Shown here in pieces: positions 52,539 to 63,650 of a DNA stretch of 64,000 bases; within the stretch, counting starts at the first letter, position 1; each line of letters opens with the position of its first letter. The notes under the pieces are model-generated. The model saw only the letters and a list, made by a program, of their open reading frames with translations, searched no databases and was not told where the DNA came from. The DNA is from Ostrinia nubilalis (Eukaryota; Arthropoda; Insecta; Lepidoptera; Crambidae): positions 9,402,001-9,466,000 of the forward strand of contig NC_087119.1 of the NCBI RefSeq assembly GCF_963855985.1, given 5' to 3'. The translations under genes were made by a program, and so were the position numbers.

Positions 52539-53629
52539 TTTTTGATTTTGATTTTTTTGATTTTGAAACGGCATTAATTTGTTGCAAAATGTGATTGTGT
52601 TCACATTGTAATCTTTACTTGACTCTACTATTTTTATTAACAAATGATAGTCTGCATTTTAAATACATATATCTACAAATCAGAATTTATCAAACAACAA
52701 GTACCTATTTTCGGGGAATTCGATTTTGAAACGCTTCCGATATTTTAAAAATCCTTCACGAATCCCTGCACTTTTTCTAAACGCTTTCTTGCGCGTAAGG
52801 TGCTCCCTTCACCTGGAGCATTTGCATGTAATGCAAACACCATAATGATGTTACAGAGTCGAGCATTACATCAGTGATGAAGCTGAACCGAGCATTACAG
52901 TGTGCTACTTGTAACCGTCGAATCTGAAATGATACATTACAGAAGTAGGTACTAATTTTGAGATTACAGGCGAAGGCTACATACGTCTCATCCTAGTTTC
53001 CCAATTAGACACCGGTAAAAGCGTTGCAATTAATTGAAACGCCACTTACAAAATAACACTTATCGTCAGTACATTAAGTTGAAATTACTTGTACGTTGTA
53101 ACATTGCGACATACAAGGACCTTAGCGCAGCGAGTCATGGCATTCTGTCGTGCATACCAAATAACATAAGACAATACGTGATTGTCATTCTTTTCGGTCG
53201 TTTCCTAAACACTTATGATGTGCTTCAGGAGTCAATATACAATCGAGTTCATACGATCCGCCACGGCTTGAGACAACGTCAAGTACCTTTCTTTTGTGTC
53301 TGCTTTATCGAGAATTGGAAGAGGGTGGAGATTTCGTTTTACTTGCACATAAATACCTTCGGATCGTGAATCTATTTAAGTACGTGTCTTAACTAAAGAC
53401 TTGATAGGACGTTGCGCGCGCCTCATGTTCAAGGTGATCGAGCAGTTAGATCATTGCACGCCTTTTGTATGACGTATATTATTAAATATTTCATACAAAT
53501 TACAACTGCTTTTACGCATTTAGGATACGGAACGAAATAAGTTCCTAATTTATTAACTACGTAATTAATCTACTTAGGTAGTACCTTCATAAATATCAAT
53601 AAAAAAAATATTACACCAACAAGCAGGTA
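52539..53629. other. Intron or intergenic, nothing firm
   Basis: Begins with a possible satellite remnant (52567). A 111-codon open frame at 53034-53369 has no domain or splice context and is not called. Confidence 0.4.
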
Positions 53630-54313
53630 TACAGGGTGGAAACGTTAAGTGATCTCACTCGATTATTTCTAAACTATACAAGATATCGAAAAACTGATTA
53701 CTGATTCTGAAAGTGCTTCACAAGCTCTTTCAAACGGTACAAATAATAGGTTACATAATAAAATGGATCTATCCGAAAATTAAATGTTTTCAGCCTCCAT
53801 ACTAAATGTATGCCAGTCAAACAAAATTAGAAGTATTAATTTTTTTTATTAAACAATAAACACTTAAAATGAACTCGTAAATTGCATTCTTATTTAAAAT
53901 TATTCATGGAAAACATTGGTTGTAGGCTTTACTTGCTATAATATTATCAAGACATGAGTGCCATGACTGTGGCTGTACTAAATGTATGGAAGCTGGAAAC
54001 ATTGAATTTTAGGATGGATCCAGTTAATTTTGTAACCTATTATTGGTATCGTTGGATAGAGCTCGTGAAGCACTTTCAGGATCAGTAACCAGTTTTTTAA
54101 TATCTTGTATAGTTTTTAATATTATGTGGTTTTACTAAATGTATGGAAGCTGAAAACAATTAATTTTCGGATAGATCCAGTTAATTCTGTAACCTATTAT
54201 TGGTACCGTTGGATAGAGCTCGTGAAGCACTTTCAGGATCAGTAACCAGTTTTTCGATATCTTGTATAGTTTAGAAATAATCGAATGAGATCACTTATCG
54301 TTTCCACCCTGTA
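53630..54313. mobile_element. TACAGGGTGGAAACG inverted-repeat element, copy 2
   Basis: Same structure as 14311-15003, including the doubled right arm. Confidence 0.85.
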
Positions 54314-56877
54314 TGTTACTTACAATAATCTGAGGCTGGGATGGATGTATATTATCTGTGGCAGGAGGCCCCGCTTCTTTCATTAGTTTAGATAATTTAA
54401 GAACATGTAATATTTAACACTCCAGTATTTTAGGTACCTAATTATTATCTTTTTTTAAATTACAGCAGAAACCTTTTGTTGTAATATACTTAGCAGTAGT
54501 ATGTAGTATCATCAATAAGCTGCAATCAACTTTACATTCGGTGCAGATAAACTTTGTTTTCTCAAGGTATTTTCCTTGTCCTTAAAACATCGATATCAAC
54601 GATTGAAACTTATGGTATTTTATATCTATTAACTTGGAGATTGGTACTTATGTAACTCCGTAAACAAGTTAACTTAATTTGAAGTAAACAAAAAATAATA
54701 AAGATGTTTTGTTTCCTTGCCATTTATTGACACGGATGGCTTATTATAATACAAGGCCTGTGTCAATACAACCCTTACTTATTGCACGAGATTTGATGTG
54801 GCCAAATAAAATAAGTTGTTTAATTACTATGAAGTAGGTATAATAGTAATTTTACTCTCTCTCTCTGCGGATGTAATAAATCTAATTTCTCATCTATGAC
54901 CTAATCTTAACTTGTTTTTACTAGTAATCCGATCATAAAGTAAATAACAATAACTATTAAAATTACGTAATCAACAATAAAATTTTCTTCGTCACGAAAG
55001 CCAAACATTTCAATAGTACCTACTCGTAACGCGGCGTTAGACTGTGAATCACTGGTTGGTGTAGCGGTTGCTAGGCTACCATCGTGGAAGCCATCAAAAC
55101 ACCTCATCCTGTAGCCTGTAGTGTTGTGTGCTTCGCTTGCAATGCGTGCATTCACAGCATTTCAATCAAAATTTCCGCCCTGAAAATCTGTGTATTCTAA
55201 ATTGACCGTCATGTGACTGTACGTCCCATTCAGCTTTGCATAGCCTTCATTTCCAGGTAAGCCAATATGATTTTCACTTGTGTCCATTTCCCTTGCACGA
55301 GAAAACGGAAATATGTTTTCATTCTGTACATTTCAAAGTATTACAACCGAGCGGTTGCTTCAAAGCATGTTTACACGAATGCACATCATTAATTAATAAT
55401 ATTTTAATCGAGCTCATTTCTTTCCCGAATATCTCACTCATTCCAAGCGCCCAGAGAAACTAGGTCCGTGCCAGTTCATGAATTTGTTACAGCTGCATCC
55501 AGCTAAATTAGCCTCCGTGAATATTAAAAGATCCCTTTAAAGTGGACAGTTTCAAAGGTATGATAGTTTCGGACTCTCGCCTCCAATTTTCTGTTTGGAG
55601 GAATACCTGCAAAGTATCTGAAGGTATTATTCACGGGTGTTCTATCAAAATTTTGTGGGAAGTCGAGCTTGATAGACGTACTTTTGGATGGCTCTTTACA
55701 AGAAGTTAGAGATAGGTAGTGGCGAAATTAAGAATTATCAATATTGAAATGAAAGTTTCCGATAAATTCATCCGTCTTCCCTTCTCATATAATTACATAT
55801 ATTTTTCTTCTGTTTTAATGTTTATTTCTTAGGAAAAATACGTACATCGCTTCCTTGACGTACCTATAATTTTGAGTGAGTGAGTTTTCTTTTTCTTTAT
55901 ACTACTTGTATGTATATTGTGTGTACAGAGTATTTTAATATTTTATTCGGTACCTTAACGTCGACTTACATAATCTAATTTATCTGGATCGATTCATGCT
56001 CATAGAGCAAGGTGATTTGATGCTCCTCTACGCCGCATCGCAATCATTTAAAAGTGGACAAATTGGACAATGGACATAGTTTCGTTCTATGCATTCCATT
56101 AGTTTGAAGGGTCTTGTCGCTCCAAAAAATAATTTGATTTTTAATCGCTTCGCTTACGAGAAGGTACTGCAGTGATTTTGAGATGAATATCTGAAAAAAT
56201 CTGTAGAGGATAATTTTATTCTGTTATTTGTGTTATGCAAGTTATGTAAGAATGGACGGTCTAATGCTCTCTCTATTTACTTATTATCTTTTTTAAAACT
56301 CAAACGAAAAAGCATTTTGTGAAAAGTTACAGGTAAAAATGTAAATAAAATATAGTTACCTGTCTTTATTATATTTGTAAAAGTGCTTTTTTTTAAGCCT
56401 ATTTACAGAAATAAATGAGTTTTTAGTTTTTATCTAATTACACTACTTAATATTTGCAAAGTTTTGTGTCTTAAACCCAGCTGTTAATATTGTGTTGAAC
56501 ACTCGTTACGTAGTTATGAGTCATCCTATTTACTATGCAGAGAAAGTATGGCGGCTTTTAACGTCCGCTTGCCTCAGTGTTCAGTGTCATTTGATTCCAT
56601 GGTCATGACAGTAAATAGTTACTTATCAATATTAATATTTTTTAGGGTTTTAAATAATTATAAAAAAGCCTTATTAGAAATCAAAATGATAGTGTATTTT
56701 TAAGCTTCGTGATAACCCGTATTAGGTATTATATGAGACGACGTTCTAAACTCGATCCAATATCAATAATAGATTTGAGATCATGATTGTTTAGGTACAC
56801 TAAATATTTACATTATTCAGCCTGTTTTTGAGTGTTGATTCATACCTACTTGACTTAATAGAAATTCAAAATACCTA
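54314..56877. other. AT-rich stretch with one possible minus-strand exon
   Basis: 54907-55155 (minus) is open for 82 codons and ends in a hydrophobic segment (see findings). Nothing else is recognised. Confidence 0.35.
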
Positions 56878-56993
56878 TGCCCGTTTTAACCATCAATTCC
56901 TAATTTTTAAGTGACCCCTATGGTAACACAAAACAGGAATTTTGTTTTCAAAGGGGTCACTTAAAAATTAGGGTTTGCTGGTGAAAACAGGCA
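56878..56993. mobile_element. TGCCCGTTTT MITE, copy 2
   Basis: Ends TGCCCGTTTTAACCATCAAT and mirrored GGTGAAAACAGGCA. More diverged arms than copy 1. Confidence 0.8.
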
Positions 56994-58229
56994 TTACTCT
57001 AGTATAAATGCTATTCTAAAGCGATTAACAAATGACTATACATACATGTTGCTTTTATTGTTGAATAATGTAATACAATGACATAACTGTAAAAAAATCA
57101 CATTCAACTTGCATTCAAACATAAAAGGATGGCGCCGGAGCCTCTTGACATTGTATTTTCTTTTCAATGGTATGCATTTACGGCAATGTAGCTGTTGAAT
57201 TGTTAGTAATAACAAAAGAGGCGTAAAACGTTCTTGGAATTATCGACTTCCATTCATGTTTGTGACGTTTCATTAGTAAATACATCTGGTTACCTGTCTC
57301 TATGCGATGAGTCACCAGCGCCACAACCGTTGCGGCATGAGTGTAAATATTCATAGTTTTTGGGCGAAAAGGTCTAGCTGTTGTTTACTAACGAGTTTTT
57401 GTATAGAACAGGTACCTGCTTGAGGACCAAACCTGTATTTCAAATAAATCGTTATTAATTGTCGCAGCTAATGGAAGACAATTATCGTGTGGCAATACCT
57501 AATGGTTGCAAGTGTTTAAATGTTTACAATGTATCAGCGATTCCGCTTACAAAATTAGATATGAAGTTTGCTAATTGATTTTAAAAAGTCCAAAATTTGT
57601 CATCTATTCGCATCATAAATTATACCCAAGTTACGCAAAGAACTGTCGATGAAGTCGACTCTACTCGTATCAAATCAAAGTCCATAATGTAAGTATTGTA
57701 CCTATGTTAGGTTGTCTAGGTTGAGGAACAGCTTAAGATGGATAGACAGTTACATGATTCGTTTTTGTGTTAACGATACGTTTGTCGACAATCGATAGAT
57801 GTCGATTTACCAACTAGCTTTCGCTCGCGAGAAAGTCTATTGCGCGTGCATCCTTGGTTTATTAAAAGCACAACAAGGAAATTATTGGTAGCAATGCCAT
57901 GTTTTCTGTTCACGTTAATAACTAGCCTAGTCTTCCTTCAAAATTAAAATTATTTGTTAATTAAATACACATAAAACATAGCTTGCACTTATTAACAAAA
58001 CTCCTCCTAAATGGCTTGACCGATTCTTATGTTTTTTTTGTATATTCTGTAGGTTTGAGAATAGGATGTCAACTATTTTTCAAGCTAATAAGGGTTTTTC
58101 ACGCGTATGAAGTCGCGGGCACAGCTAGCAGATGAACAAAAATTGGCTCAGTTGTGGTTCAAGCGTAAAAGCCTACAGGTAGACCAGACCACAGTGTGGA
58201 TTCGACTAAAAACATTATTTTTCTTTTAG
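56994..58229. other. End of proposed intron
   Basis: 58010-58135 has a Helitron-like tail (AATGGCTTGACCGATTC, GAAGTCGCGGGCACAGCTAG). The acceptor TTTTTCTTTTAG lies at 58218-58229. Confidence 0.45.
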
Positions 58230-58438
58230 GACCACCATGTCTCACATAGCGTGCTTGCTGGCGGTAGCGGGCGCTGCATCAGCGCAGCTCACGCTTGACG
58301 GCGTCCGCTGCGGGCAGCTGACGTGTCAGCTCGACGAGTACTGCTCACCAGACACCAACAGATGCGCCCCGTGCGCTGTCGTCTGCAACAAGACCCATCA
58401 TAACGCTGACACTGGCTTGTGCATCAAGGAGTGCCAAG
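58230..58438 (+). CDS. grnd: Grindelwald-like TNF receptor, first coding exon
   Basis: Codes 67 residues from ATG at 58237 (context GACCACCATG), with a splice acceptor just upstream and donor GTATGT at 58439, phase 1. Residues 1-16 form a signal peptide (CLLAVAGAASA), followed by QLTLDGVRCGQLTCQLDEYC and a cysteine-rich module with eight Cys ending CIKECQ. Order and spacing of the Cys, the HHNAD motif and the signal peptide fit the extracellular domain of insect Grindelwald. That single-pass receptor binds the TNF Eiger and feeds JNK signalling at the apical membrane. The transmembrane and intracellular exons are not in the window. Family assignment is from memory of the cysteine pattern, not a search. 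Confidence 0.75.
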
Positions 58439-58467
58439 GTATGTCCCCCACTGTTCCTGTGCTGCGT

Positions 58468-58630
58468 AGCTCACGCTTCACATCGTCCGCTGCGGGCAGC
58501 TGACGTGTCAGCTCGACGAGTACTGCTCGCCAGACACCAACAGATGCGCCCCGTGCCCTGTCGTCTGCAACAAGACCCACCATAACGCTGACTGACACTG
58601 GCTTGTGCATCAAGGAGTGCCAAGGTATGC
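58468..58630 (+). pseudogene. Tandem duplicate of the Grindelwald-like exon, broken
   Basis: About 160 bases repeat 58286-58444 at high identity, including the donor GTATG (58625). A 4-base TGAC insertion near 58592 shifts the frame, and there is no acceptor before it. The exon's signal-peptide part is not copied. Not expected to be used. Confidence 0.85.
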
Positions 58631-58724
58631 CCCCTGTCCCCGATGTCGTAATCGTGAGAGACAACTAGGGGAGAATAAGTGAACCTCGCAAACCGTCTGG
58701 TCAAATAGTAAATCAGATATTGTT

Positions 58725-59110
58725 TCGACGCAGACTGACTGACACTGGATTGGGCATAGGGTTGCCAGGCGTCCGGCTTTAGCCGGACATGTTTGGCTTT
58801 TTAGGGACTTGTCCGGCCAAATATTGCCTTGTCCGGCCTGTCCGGCTTTTGTTAGGCTTTTTATTTGGTTGCCGCGCCAGGCGAAACTCGAGCCACAGAA
58901 TCATATAAAGCGCACGCATCATGATGTTTTGGATAGTAACCGATAATGATAGTACTCACTCATGAGCTGACACTAATGCCCCCCCCCCCCCGTCACATGT
59001 CCCGCTTTTAGGGTAAAATGTCCGGCCAAATGAAGCACAAAGTCCGGCTTTTGTGATTTTGGACCTGGCAACCCTAATTGGGCATCAAGATGGCTGCCAA
59101 TGGGTGACTG
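58725..59110 (+). pseudogene. Third, decayed piece of the same exon, split by a hAT element
   Basis: CTGACTGACACTGGATTGGGCA continues after the insertion as TCAAGATGGCTGCCAATGG, resembling the exon end (ACTGGCTTGTGCATCAAGGA). Confidence 0.6.
58757..59076. mobile_element. hAT-type element, TAGGGTTGCCAGG ends
   Basis: Ends TAGGGTTGCCAGG and CCTGGCAACCCTA, flanked by perfect 8-base ATTGGGCA (58749-58756 and 59077-59084). The interior repeats GTCCGGC many times and has a run of C near 58979. No coding capacity. Confidence 0.92.
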
Positions 59111-59702
59111 ACTTGTGGTGCTTCTTCTCAGCACTGGGGCCCATTTATTGTCTCGAAGCAGTGGTAGGGTAAAAGTAGTCTACTGGGCGAAATAGAAATC
59201 TTCATTTATGTTCTTTATTAGTATTATGATCGATTAAGGTCAGGTTTTTCTTAGTCAATTAATAAGACGTAATTTACTGATGAGTTTCCATATCGTAGAA
59301 ATCCTCGAAGTCAATGACGATGACTAATATATGTACAAGATAATAATAGTATTCGAGACACGTGTAAGACGTTATAAACTCTATTCTCAAGTGCGTAGAG
59401 TCTATTGTAGTATTTTAAATGGCTTCCTGGGCAACCAGTTTCGTGACCGCAAACCGCCTACGGTATCTTTGCACTCTTTCAACATATCAGATTCTCTCTC
59501 TCACTTATGGAAAGGCTGCAAACAGGCCTCACCCAGGTTATATTCTTACAAAGTTTCAAGTTGAATTTGCAAGATTTTGTTACAACGTCAAGTAACTCTT
59601 ATGTATTACGTGTATAATATGTGGTAAATAACCTTAATATCTTTTTTCTCACACGTAATAATAAATTAATCTTTACATGTACTATAAAAGCGAAATACCA
59701 CT
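59111..59702. other. Nothing recognised
   Basis: A CACGTG lies at 59359-59364. The 77-codon open frame at 59331 has no support. Confidence 0.4.
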
Positions 59703-59847
59703 TAGGGTGGATTCGACCAAACAAGAGTAAATATTAATCTCAGAATAAAACGTCATCTGACATAATATTTCCCATACTGAAACTGTCAATGTGTCAGTTA
59801 TACCAGGAGTTTTTCTCGGATAAAAGTTTGGTCGAATCAGGCCTTAC
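59703..59847. mobile_element. GGGTGGATTCGACCAAAC MITE
   Basis: GGGTGGATTCGACCAAAC at left, GTTTGGTCGAATCAGGCC at right. A fragment of the left end recurs near 58194. Confidence 0.7.
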
Positions 59848-59934
59848 TGATTAATCACGAAATCTTGGAAATAACACCTACAAACTTGAAATTTGGCAGG
59901 TTCCAAGGCGTAGGGTGGACATCCACTAAGAACG

Positions 59935-60010
59935 GATTTTACGAAACTCCACCCCTAAGGGGGTAAAACGAGGTCCACGCGGGCGCCCGAGTTTTATATA
60001 ATAGCTCGTT
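59935..60010 (-). mobile_element. Helitron-like fragment
   Basis: ACGGATTTTACGAAACTCCA, then GGGGGTAAAACGAGGTCCAC and GCGGGCGCCCGAG, the complement of the family at 28584. Confidence 0.55.
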
Positions 60011-60498
60011 TAGCTTAGCTATAATAAATCCTCCTCATAGAAGAAGAATTCTGGTGAATAAGTTAGTAAACGACAGAGAAGCCACGTTAATTCAATGGTG
60101 TAAAGATGTATGCAATCCTTGGAAATATAAAAAAGAAATAAAAAGTACTTTTGTTAGCGGTTCACTACAGTGTTCTATGAAGTCACTTGTAAGGTACGGG
60201 CTTATTTTCCGAGAAAATATCAACTAACTTCCGTGGGTAGTAGTGTTGCCAAAGCTGTTTAAAAGCCGGGACAAACATAAAAATCGAAAACTCGGGACGT
60301 TGAATAATGCGCAAATAAACGATAGCAAACTCTGATTAAAATTGCAAACTTAAAAATCATTTTTTTATCCACAACCAGAAAGCTCTTGGCCTGTATCTCA
60401 CCTGATGGTAAGTGATGATCAGGCCGGGTGGAAGCGAGCTTCCAGGGCCGGATTAACCATCTCGGGGCCCCTAGGCACAGCTCGTTTCGGGCCCCCCT

Positions 60499-62535
60499 TT
60501 TTTTGTCGCGGAGGAAATGCTTTATTTTATAGTATCGGGCCGTAACCTTAGACTTCCGCGACACCACCGGCGACATCTCGCCTACACGGTGGACCCTAGA
60601 CGCCCCCCTTGTGGGGGTCCCACGGGAATGGCGCGAAACGCCAAGCCGTTCCCGTCAGACGGAGGTGACAAGGGTGCCCCCGCACCCCCGGCCTGCTGGC
60701 CGCCACCTGGGGGCAGAGTAGAACGGTCGTACAACCGCCTTCTCCACCCCCTTCTCCGCCTGCGGAGCGATGAGGCGAGAGGATCGTTCTCCCGCTCGCG
60801 CTCCGCTGCCTCCTTCTGAAAGAAGATGTCTTCGCAAAAGAAGGCGACCACCATCCAGCATCCTTCACTTCTAAGCATGGCGTTGACCAGGCTCGGAAGC
60901 AAAAGATCCCGGCCCACGACCGCAGTGAGGACACGGCGCTGCTCCTCCCAGCCTGTGCAGACCGCGAGGGTGTGCTGCACCGTGTCATCCGCCGCGCCGC
61001 ATTTGTGGTACAGCGGGGATTCCTCGGCCGTGTGGTGACGGCAGAGTAGAATACATTTGTCACCAACCCCTACTCTTCCCGCGGGTGTCGTAAGAGGCGA
61101 CTTAGGGACTACATATCAAACAGAGAACGGGCAGCAGCGCTCTCTGAAAAACATCAATCTTTTAAACTGCGTTCTCCAACCCGCCTGCCAAGCGTGGAGA
61201 TTATGGCAAAACCCTCCACTATAATGGAGGAGGCTCATAGTCTAGCAGTGGACTGTAAAGGGCTGTTGATGATGATGATGATGATGGGGATTCCTCTCGC
61301 CCGATCCTAAGCAGGTACGAACCGAAGCAGCCATCGGTCAGCACTTGCGCCAGACGGAACGTGAGGAACCCGTGCGGTCGTTCCAACCATTGGTCCAGAA
61401 CAGGACCAATGGCGTCCAGAGTGCGGCAGCCAAACTGCGCGCGAGTCATGTCTTCCTTCCTGCGGGCGATCATGATCTCGCGCTCTTCCTGCCTGACGGC
61501 GCCGCGCCGCTCCGGGGCCGGGCGCTTTCCACGCGCCTTCTGGTCTGCCATCCAGTGATAGATGACAGATGACAGACAAGACCCCAGCTTCTAGCTCCCA
61601 AAGGAGGAGTACCAGCGAGGACGCACGCCACAGCGTGCCCTACCGTACGGTAGATCCTTGCGACTTTCTGCGCTATGGCCCGCTGGGGCCTGCACATAAG
61701 GGCAGCATTCTCCCTCTTGTTGAGTGCGTCCGTCCAGATTGGGGCGCCATACAGCACCATGCTCCTCAGAACGCCTGCATAAAGTCGACGATACCTCGTT
61801 TGTGGCCCTTCCAAATTCGGGAGGGGCCAACTCAGTGCGCCAGCTGCCTTGAGGAGGCGTGACGCTAGACCGTTGAAGTGTGGGCTAAAATGCCACCTCC
61901 CGTCAAGCGTGAGGCCCAGATATTTCATCTGGCCTTTGACGTCAATCCTAACATCCTTAACCACAATGTGGGCGTCGGGAGGGGTGCGCTGGCGAGGCCC
62001 CGGTAAGAAGAGGGCCTCAGTCTTCTCCAGCGCGACTTTCAGGCAGAGGCATCGTATTCTGCGACCGACTAATGTGCCGCCCGCCGACGCCAGCCGCGCC
62101 GCGGTCCCAAATGTCTTCTCCCGGGCAGTGACCAGAGTGTCATCCGCATAGCATATGACACTCATGCCCGCGAGAAGGACGCCCCGGAGGAGCCAGTTGA
62201 AGCCTAGGTTCCACAAGAGTGGACCGAGCACCGAACCCTGCGAAACCCCGCTGGCTACGCCGCGCCGTTTGAGCTGGCCGTCTCTGTTAACATACAGGAC
62301 TTCGCGGGCCCGTAAGTAATCGGCCAGCAGCGCTCGAAGGTACTGAGGCACTCTGTGATGTTCAAGTGCCTAGAGTATGGTGGAATGAGGAATGGTATTC
62401 TTTCAATACCAATATCCAAAGGCTATATCGAACGATACAGTCAACACACCCTCACCCCTCTCCCTAGCCTCTGCAGTGAGGCTTTTAAGCCTCTGAAGGG
62501 CGTCGACGGTCGACCTGTCATGTAAACCAAAGCAG
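60499..62535 (-). pseudogene. R1-clade LINE, 5'-truncated, reverse transcriptase remnant
   Basis: Reverse strand. The open part 61470-62351 contains GVSQGSVLGPLLWNLGFNWL, the catalytic YADD (residues 68-71 of that frame) and MKYLGLTLDGRW, diagnostic of R1/TRAS/SART-type reverse transcriptases. Upstream, a broken frame reads GLHDRSTVDAL near 62510. Downstream, after frameshifts, the carboxy-terminal segment reads TLDAIGPVLDQWLE and RLAQVLTDGCFGSYL, then a CxxC/HTLAVC zinc-type motif at about 60950-61010. A short A-tail (T-run at 60499-60505) marks the 3' end. A 260-base insertion at 61026-61285 splits it. Inactive. Confidence 0.88.
61026..61285 (+). mobile_element. Short LINE tail inside the R1-clade LINE
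   Basis: Flanked by an 11-base duplication GGGGATTCCTC (61015-61025 and 61286-61296). It contains GGTGTCGTAAGAGGCGACTT and ends in (GAT)n, a common lepidopteran LINE 3' end. 5'-truncated, non-coding. Confidence 0.85.
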
Positions 62536-62867
62536 TAATGTCAACGTTACGAAAATGGATTAGTTTCCATCCACAATATCGAAATTTGACGATTGAATGT
62601 GTAAATCAAAATAAGGCGAAGTTTTGAGGTGGTTTGAGTTTTGTTGCATAAAAATAATCTTTAACATTTTTTTTTAATCGGGAGTGCTGGGCCCCTGGTC
62701 ATAGTGGGCCCCTAGGCACTGGCCTAAAGTGCCTTATGGATAATACGGCACTGCGAGCTTCACCCGGAATCTTATCTAATCTAATCTTACCACTAGACCA
62801 CAGAGACGGTTGACCAATCGAAGAGAGACTAATCGAACTGACTTACAGAGACCAATCGAACCTTTTA

Positions 62868-63650
62868 ATATAATAATAATAATAATAAGCCCCGCAGGGC
62901 AGCTTTGTTGCCCCGCAGGGCAGCTTTGTGCCCCGCAGGGCAGCTTTGTGGCGAGCTGTTGGTGAGTAGCGACACCACGGGGCCAGTTGTTAATCCGAGT
63001 GCTCCCGAGAGTCGGTCAAGACCCTCGTCTTCGGCTTGCCGAAGTGGAATCCGAGAGGGTCTGCAGGACTTTCACCTCTGGCTTGCCTTAACCGGCCGGC
63101 CAGAGTGGAGTCGCTAGAGCTATATGCTCCAGGGGTGGAAGTGTTAAAGGGCATAACGCCGCGAGTAACCTCGGAGAAAGCGCAGCACACCTCTCTACAC
63201 CCCTGAGCTGGCAGACGCCAATGTTGCCCCTCAGTCCGGTCTATACGACTCATGACGCCAGGGGGGGCCCATTTAGTCGCTGGCTAGTCACCGCCTGCCA
63301 TTTTTTCAGTCAGAGACTATGAACCAGGCAGGTGACCCGTAGTCTCCTTCCATAGCCCAGTAACCAGTCCCTCCATCCTTCATCCATAGCCCTAGTCCAT
63401 TCATCAATAACTACAATAGCTCCTGTGCACAGGCTGGGGATGGTCTCTGGCTACATCCCATGATATAGTCAGAGACTAGATCCAGTATGTGCACCACTTT
63501 CACTTTTTTCGATTATTTTGCGCTTTAAACGGCCTCTACGTGTTGGATCTGTATCCCCACGCAAGCCTTATAAAGGACCGGGCCACTTTTGACCCGTGAG
63601 CTCCAAAGCGTACAAATAATAATAATAATAATTCTTTATTTCTCACCATA
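62868..63650 (-). mobile_element. Non-LTR element 3' region, class uncertain
   Basis: Bounded by (TAA)n at 62871-62889 and at 63618-63635. Contains CAGAGACTATGAACCAGGCA, TGTGCACAGGCTGGGGATGG and a C/G-rich left part. No open frame with a domain. Confidence 0.5.
62890..62952 (+). repeat. Three tandem copies of a 20-base unit
   Basis: GCCCCGCAGGGCAGCTTTGT three times in a row, with one extra T. Confidence 0.9.

Larger units (their letters stand above)
60443..62753. mobile_element. hAT-type element carrying a LINE insertion
   Basis: Ends CAGGGCCGGATTAACCAT and complement of CAGTGCCGTATTATCCAT. A perfect 8-base CGAGCTTC occurs on each side (60435-60442 and 62754-62761). Its own interior is the GGGCCCCTAGGCAC sequence at 60470 and 62700. 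Confidence 0.88.
60362..62830 (+). mobile_element. Outer repeat of a four-level nest
   Basis: TTATCCACAACCAGAAAGCT through CACCTGATGGTAAGTGATGA to GGTGGAAGCGAGCTTC resumes after the inserted hAT at 62762 with ACCCGGAATC and TACCACTAGACCACAGAG. A related piece is at 15285. Probably a LINE 3' end; class uncertain. Confidence 0.6.

Noticed and set aside
53034..53369. 111-codon open frame on the + strand
   Set aside because: No domain, no signal peptide, no splice context, composition like the AT-rich surroundings.
60582..61066. Overlapping long frames on both strands at 60517-61066
   Set aside because: GC-rich LINE sequence gives open frames in several phases; only the minus-strand frame with HTLAVC belongs to the reverse transcriptase.
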